DNA of 16,702 nt from Phycisphaerae bacterium (GTDB lineage: Bacteria > Planctomycetota > Phycisphaerae > UBA1845), in NCBI GenBank assembly GCA_028277545.1, contig JANQGB010001457.1:1-16702 (forward strand), written 5' to 3'. Below are positions 14,201 to 16,702 of the stretch, piece by piece (position 1 is the first letter of the stretch; each line of letters starts with the position of its first letter). A program made the translations under genes and the position numbers. Under the pieces are notes generated by a model, which did no database searches, had not been told where the DNA came from, and saw only the letters and a list, made by a program, of their open reading frames with translations.

Positions 14201-15726
14201 CCACCGAGCCGGTGATCTGGAACGTTCACATGTACGACGCCCACGGCCCGGGTGCCAGCAACGTGCAGTTCGCCCAGTTGAACGGGCAGACTGCCGATTA
14301 CTGGTATCAGCATATCGGCATGCTCTCCTGGGTACCGCAGGACACGAACTACTACCAGTACCGCGCCGTCGGCAACGGCGGGCCGAACTGGATCGACCTG
14401 ACCGAGCATGACGCTCCGATGCGTTCGATCGGCTGGCGTACCTTCACGGTCGTGCATAAGGGCGACTTCGTTGACATCTACGTGGATGGGCTACTGTCGA
14501 CCAAGAACCTCCCCCTGAGTTCGCCGACCACGATGGATATCGCCCGCATCGGTCCGGGGTACAGCAGTGCGAACGACGCTTACTACGACGACTTCTGCGT
14601 CGAAATCGGCCCGGTACGCTTCGAGCCCACGGGCGCCCAGGCGCCCAACAAGCCGGCCGTGCAGACGCCGCTAGAGGACGGCCAGATGAGCGTCACCGTC
14701 ACCGCCATCGACGAGGATGTAACCAGCGTGGCCATCTATGCCGGCGCGAGCCAGATCGGCAGCTACAGCGGACCGATCGACGAGACCGGCACCGTGCAGG
14801 TCGATCTCAGCCTGCCTTTGGAACACCTCGACGCGGTGACCGCCCGAGCGACCAACATTGTAGGCACGACCGCGTCCGACCCGATTGAGGTTGGTAAGGG
14901 CAACGGCGACATCCTGATTTGCATCGGCATCCGCGAGACCAACGACGGAGGTCCGCTGGGCACGCCTGGCGGAAGCACCGGCGAAATCGAGTGGGTGGGT
15001 GCAGACAGCGACCTGACCGGCGCGCCGCAAGGCGTGGCCATCAGCCCGTCGAACAGTTGGCAGACGCTGACCTTCGATCCGGTAGCCGGCCCGATCTGGG
15101 GCTTCACCGGTGACGACGCCATCACCGCGGCACGCGGCACGCTCGAGCACCTGGCGGTTTCGGTCGACTCGACCTCGCCTGGCCGCAGCACCGGGTCGTA
15201 CCGGATGTACGTCGACAACGTGATCAACGTCGGAGCCGACGAAGGCGGAGAAGATTTCGTGATCTGCGACTTCGAGGGTTACGGCCTGGAGGACGAGGTT
15301 CTCTTCCAGGAGCCCACCTTCTCGGGCAGCACCGCGGGCGACCTGTCCTATCCGCCGAGCTACAGCGGTGTGGCGGACGCTTTCGGTAATCCCGGGCAGG
15401 CGGAGTTGCTGCGTTGGTTCTGGAAAGACACCACCGAGGAGCGCTGGGCACGCATCACCACCAGCAGCGTGGGCAGTGTGGCCGCGCCGATCATCGACCT
15501 GACCAAGCCGATACAGCTTGATGTGCTGCTGGTCGAGACCTGTGCCGTCGGCGGTGACATGGACGGCGACGGTGACGTTGACCTGGCCGACTACCCGGAC
15601 TTCGAGGCCTGTCTGCTCGGACCGGGCTCCGCGGCTGGCGTCGATTGTCTCTGTGCCGACTTCAACGAGGACGGCGATGTGGACCTGATTGACTTCTCCG
15701 CCTTCCAGGCTGGGATGACCAACTAG
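11203..15726 (+). CDS. Large secreted modular protein: beta-sandwich halves, Ig-like repeats, dockerin-like tail
   Basis: A 1507-residue exported protein with no recognised enzyme domain; a structural or binding role outside the cell is inferred. Order: signal peptide 1-24; beta-sandwich half X1 about 28-186, interrupted by an eight-Cys segment (C68-C113); half Y1 188-376 (LCLGIRET, IEWVGV, RGTLEHLAI); Ig-like 1, 384-465; Y2-like 471-585; X2-like 588-675; Ig-like 2, 677-760; Ig-like 3, 763-847; Ig-like 4, 848-930; LamG-like domain 936-1136 (CDHFEYDQATYEAAW to YYDDFCVEIG); Ig-like 5, 1149-1229; Y3 1233-1345 (ICIGIRET, IEWVGA, RGTLEHLAV); X3 1352-1446; dockerin-like Ca loops 1447-1507 (DMDGDGDVDLADY, DFNEDGDVDLIDF). 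The frame stays open upstream to 11101, but ATG 11203 starts the signal peptide and has AGGAG 8 bases before it. A strong terminator follows. Confidence 0.9.
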   Translation: MRVVKRLALLSVLAVLACPIMAGAEPFPSEVVGFNGPPIDDPATSQEMFQRPEWNTTTWENLDKLGECESSGDLCVKDEDCGGGEACDKQIGTCSETGGACAYDRECPEGETCLGEGGFASNDAYRASGLQTEGAAAEEVFFTWAEDADNAFWVRLSSFNGQERPNPSLHTEGKVRFKMTNRSELFWGEIGLCLGIRETDEVVPQLHDGGTLGDIEWVGVDTTVNGITVGEDGIVNTEATGDDVQEYPVGTDLVALELPLGTAVISPGPNGTIETGTAGDDEERFGYFLSPAGTRVPFPAATFPPHVSPYVIEYDLATGYVTVNGTPLEGGIAGFTGDGDLTTPNSRGTLEHLAITYVSAGPNRAIDFAIDELQFEAPEPDPVLPPTVVAPIIADDVEVVVTDLMPSVDRVELLLNGSFLMGEDVTDNSDVVFTITPAVEGDYYTATQRDSFTSTTSPESAAVYVLPEASPYSFSIVIDEDGNGSCSPVGNWEFVGVTEVDSGPVPRGMNLFTNNGVWQEINIPLDNNDVVMPWYGGDGILDASTSGLWSMDSLWFVIAPGAEVGGPHEVFIDAVQILDESDQVIQTLHDMEDGVNYMQYARGQSTTSPSPSELSTVTSFDGTTSQRLVWTYGSTEADETLGLYHNIGYACGTSPTFPDTAVTMRFHMLCRSDSGSPVAPPEVAGPIIVGTQDSVRVYHEAGATAVQLYINGVPEGEAVTPTGTETDFTGLSLAVGASISATQTTVLGESDLAYPRAVTDMPLPPVVADPIAPGGDEVTITNILQQPFAAASEVTVYVNGIEEGSATPTGETTVVTVGVNLVTGDDVTATQTVNGEVSDESAAVMVGFPAPVLYMAPAAGDDTVRVMDLHALVDSVTVTVDDSTDYSVAVTPGTTVVDVPVSGLTMGSTVVATQALGEVSSEVSASEIVTTNVRTTILCDHFEYDQATYEAAWSDSGSAPRLELSTELDATYPTGEKSLYAAPGAPRVERLLTPNVTPTATEPVIWNVHMYDAHGPGASNVQFAQLNGQTADYWYQHIGMLSWVPQDTNYYQYRAVGNGGPNWIDLTEHDAPMRSIGWRTFTVVHKGDFVDIYVDGLLSTKNLPLSSPTTMDIARIGPGYSSANDAYYDDFCVEIGPVRFEPTGAQAPNKPAVQTPLEDGQMSVTVTAIDEDVTSVAIYAGASQIGSYSGPIDETGTVQVDLSLPLEHLDAVTARATNIVGTTASDPIEVGKGNGDILICIGIRETNDGGPLGTPGGSTGEIEWVGADSDLTGAPQGVAISPSNSWQTLTFDPVAGPIWGFTGDDAITAARGTLEHLAVSVDSTSPGRSTGSYRMYVDNVINVGADEGGEDFVICDFEGYGLEDEVLFQEPTFSGSTAGDLSYPPSYSGVADAFGNPGQAELLRWFWKDTTEERWARITTSSVGSVAAPIIDLTKPIQLDVLLVETCAVGGDMDGDGDVDLADYPDFEACLLGPGSAAGVDCLCADFNEDGDVDLIDFSAFQAGMTN

Positions 15727-15738
15727 GTACCGTAAGCA

Positions 15739-15757
15739 CCGGCCACCGTCTGGCCGG
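15739..15757 (+). other. Stem-loop resembling a diverged 46-bp repeat unit
   Basis: ccggcca/tggccgg forms a perfect 7-bp stem with loop ccgtc. It is followed by gcacattcaaacgcctgacagg, which resembles the tail of the repeat units at 15867 onward (gccacattcaggcgacagg). It may be a decayed copy, or a coincidence in GC-rich sequence. Confidence 0.35.
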
Positions 15758-15777
15758 CACATTCAAACGCCTGACAG

Positions 15778-15818
15778 GGCCCGCCCGCTCGATTCTCCAA
15801 GAGCGGGCGGGCCTCTTT
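15778..15818 (+). terminator. Strong rho-independent terminator
   Basis: ggcccgcccgctc (15778-15790) and gagcgggcgggcc (15801-15813) form a perfect 13-bp GC stem with a 10-base loop, followed by TCTTT. It lies 52 bases after the stop codon of the 1507-residue protein. Confidence 0.88.
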
Positions 15819-15866
15819 GTAAATCGGTTTGTGAAGATGGTTTGGCACTTAGGCAGTCTGTTCTTG

Positions 15867-16082
15867 CACCGGCAAGATGCCGGTGCCACATTCAGGCGAC
15901 AGGAGCTGCACTCACCGGCAAGATGCCGGTGCCACATTCAGGCGACAGGAACTGCACTCACCGGCAACATGCCGGTGGCACAATCAAGCGACAGAAACTA
16001 CTCTCACCGGCAGGATGCCGGTGGCACACACTCACATGCAAGCTGCCTGTCCACGTACTTTCTGGCAGGATGCTGGTGCCAC
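15867..16082. repeat. 46-bp hairpin repeat array, four good and two decayed units
   Basis: Units start at 15867, 15913, 15959 and 16005, exactly 46 bases apart. Each begins with a 19-base hairpin whose arms caccggca/tgccggtg are perfectly complementary around a 3-base loop (aga, aga, aca, gga). The tail runs gccacattcaggcgacagg and is largely shared. Decayed copies lie at about 16038-16054 and 16060-16082. The last keeps pairing mainly through G-U wobbles. It lies between two convergent genes. The tails are conserved rather than variable, so this is not CRISPR. Similar intergenic repeats recur in planctomycete genomes, from memory. Confidence 0.88.
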
Positions 16083-16095
16083 AGTCGGGAGTGGT

Positions 16096-16702
16096 CTATT
16101 CTTGATAGGCGGGGTCCAGTTCGCAGAAGGCGTCGGCCAGGAAGCTCAGCAGGTGCTGGGCGGTGACTGACATGCGCCCCAGCTCTTCGGCGGCCATGTC
16201 GCCGGCCAGTCCGTGGACGTAGACGCCCAGCATGGCGGCTCCAAAGGGGGTCATCTTCTGACCCAGCAGGGCGGCGATGACACCGGTCAGCACATCGCCC
16301 GAGCCGCCGGTGGCCATCCCTGAGTTGCCGGACTGATTGACGTAGACTCGCTGGCCGTCGGTGACCACGGTCTGGGCACCCTTGTGTACCACGATGGCCC
16401 CGCAGGATTGTGCCAAGGAGACGGCACACGCGGTGCGCTCCGACGGGTCCACCTCGATCGATCTGCCGGCCAGCAGGCGGCGCATCTCTCCCGGATGCGG
16501 GGTCAGAACGATCTGATGCGGCCACCCGGCATCCCACTGCCCCATGGTGGCCAGCAGGTTCAGCCCGTCGGCGTCTATGACCATGCCGCCGCTGAAGCCT
16601 GCCAGCAGCTCAGCCATCCGTTCGGCCGTCACCAGCGGGGAGAGTCCCGGTCCCACGGCTACGACATCGGCGCCGAATCCGACGGCGACCTCGCTCAACG
16701 AC
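16096..16702 (-). CDS. nnrD: ADP/ATP-dependent NAD(P)H-hydrate dehydratase, C-terminal part
   Basis: The C-terminal 201 residues of the YjeF C-terminal/CARKD family enzyme, which uses ADP or ATP to dehydrate damaged NAD(P)H hydrates back to NAD(P)H. It is a ribokinase-like fold acting in the cytoplasm. Visible motifs: VVAVGPGLS, VIDADGLNLL, VLTPHPGEMRRLL, IVVHKGAQTVV, and the nucleotide and catalytic loop NSGMATGGSGDVLTGVIAALL, whose final Asp in GGSGD is the catalytic base of the family. The sequence ends with HLLSFLADAFCEL and a TAG at 16098-16096. The frame runs off the window edge, so the start is not visible. Whether the epimerase (NnrE) domain is fused upstream cannot be judged from here. 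The 46-bp repeat array lies directly downstream. Confidence 0.92.
   Translation of the reverse strand, partial: SLSEVAVGFGADVVAVGPGLSPLVTAERMAELLAGFSGGMVIDADGLNLLATMGQWDAGWPHQIVLTPHPGEMRRLLAGRSIEVDPSERTACAVSLAQSCGAIVVHKGAQTVVTDGQRVYVNQSGNSGMATGGSGDVLTGVIAALLGQKMTPFGAAMLGVYVHGLAGDMAAEELGRMSVTAQHLLSFLADAFCELDPAYQE

Noticed and set aside
15867..16082. Possible CRISPR array
   Set aside because: The sequence between hairpins is nearly the same in each unit instead of unique spacers, and no cas gene is present.
15831..16170. Overlapping plus-strand frames across the 46-bp repeats
   Set aside because: They translate the repeat in different frames (for example HRQDAGATFRRQ) and are the typical spurious proteins such repeats produce.

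Overview
The window looks like chromosomal DNA from a high-GC member of the Planctomycetota, probably Phycisphaerae-like. This is inferred from content only. Two secreted proteins end in PEP-CTERM sorting signals. Two others end in the ~60-residue dockerin-like double calcium loop typical of planctomycete exported proteins. There is a Tat-exported DUF3604 protein, a GHL10 glycoside hydrolase-like protein, a URO-D-type corrinoid methyltransferase pair, and families of small hairpin repeats. No rRNA, tRNA, phage, transposase or CRISPR array was seen.

Layout, left to right. 200-1027 (+) holds a small conserved hypothetical and a DinB-family metal-binding protein. 1343-2089 (+) is a secreted DUF4114/PEP-CTERM protein. 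2127-2386, between convergent genes, is a composite repeat: three G/C-rich hairpins, two near-identical 56-bp spacers and a 9-bp repeat present 0, 1 and 6 times after successive hairpins. 2435-4348 (-) encodes a URO-D-family methyltransferase and, upstream of it in transcription order, its likely corrinoid carrier protein. 4505-6994 (+) is a Tat-exported propeller-like plus PHP/DUF3604 protein. 7077-9413 (-) is a secreted multidomain GHL10 protein with a dockerin-like tail and a clear extended -10 promoter. 9418-10174 is a long divergent intergenic region with operator-like repeats. 10175-10903 (+) is a second PEP-CTERM protein with a lectin-like beta-sandwich. 11203-15726 (+) is a 1507-residue secreted modular protein. 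It has beta-sandwich half-modules in changing order, five Ig-like repeats, a Cys-rich insert and a dockerin-like tail, and ends at a strong terminator. 15867-16082 is an array of 46-bp hairpin repeats. 16096-16702 (-) is the C-terminal part of NAD(P)H-hydrate dehydratase, running off the window.

Most of the window concerns the cell surface or outside: five of the ten genes are exported, with two different C-terminal sorting or assembly signals. The corrinoid pair is cytoplasmic C1 metabolism, probably demethylation of a methylated substrate that the window does not identify. The DinB and NnrD proteins are housekeeping or repair functions.

The features most worth a second look are the scrambled half-module architecture of the 1507-residue protein, the composite hairpin/9-mer repeat, and the two-gene corrinoid cassette, which lacks any gene of the classical substrate methyltransferase families (MtaB, MttB).
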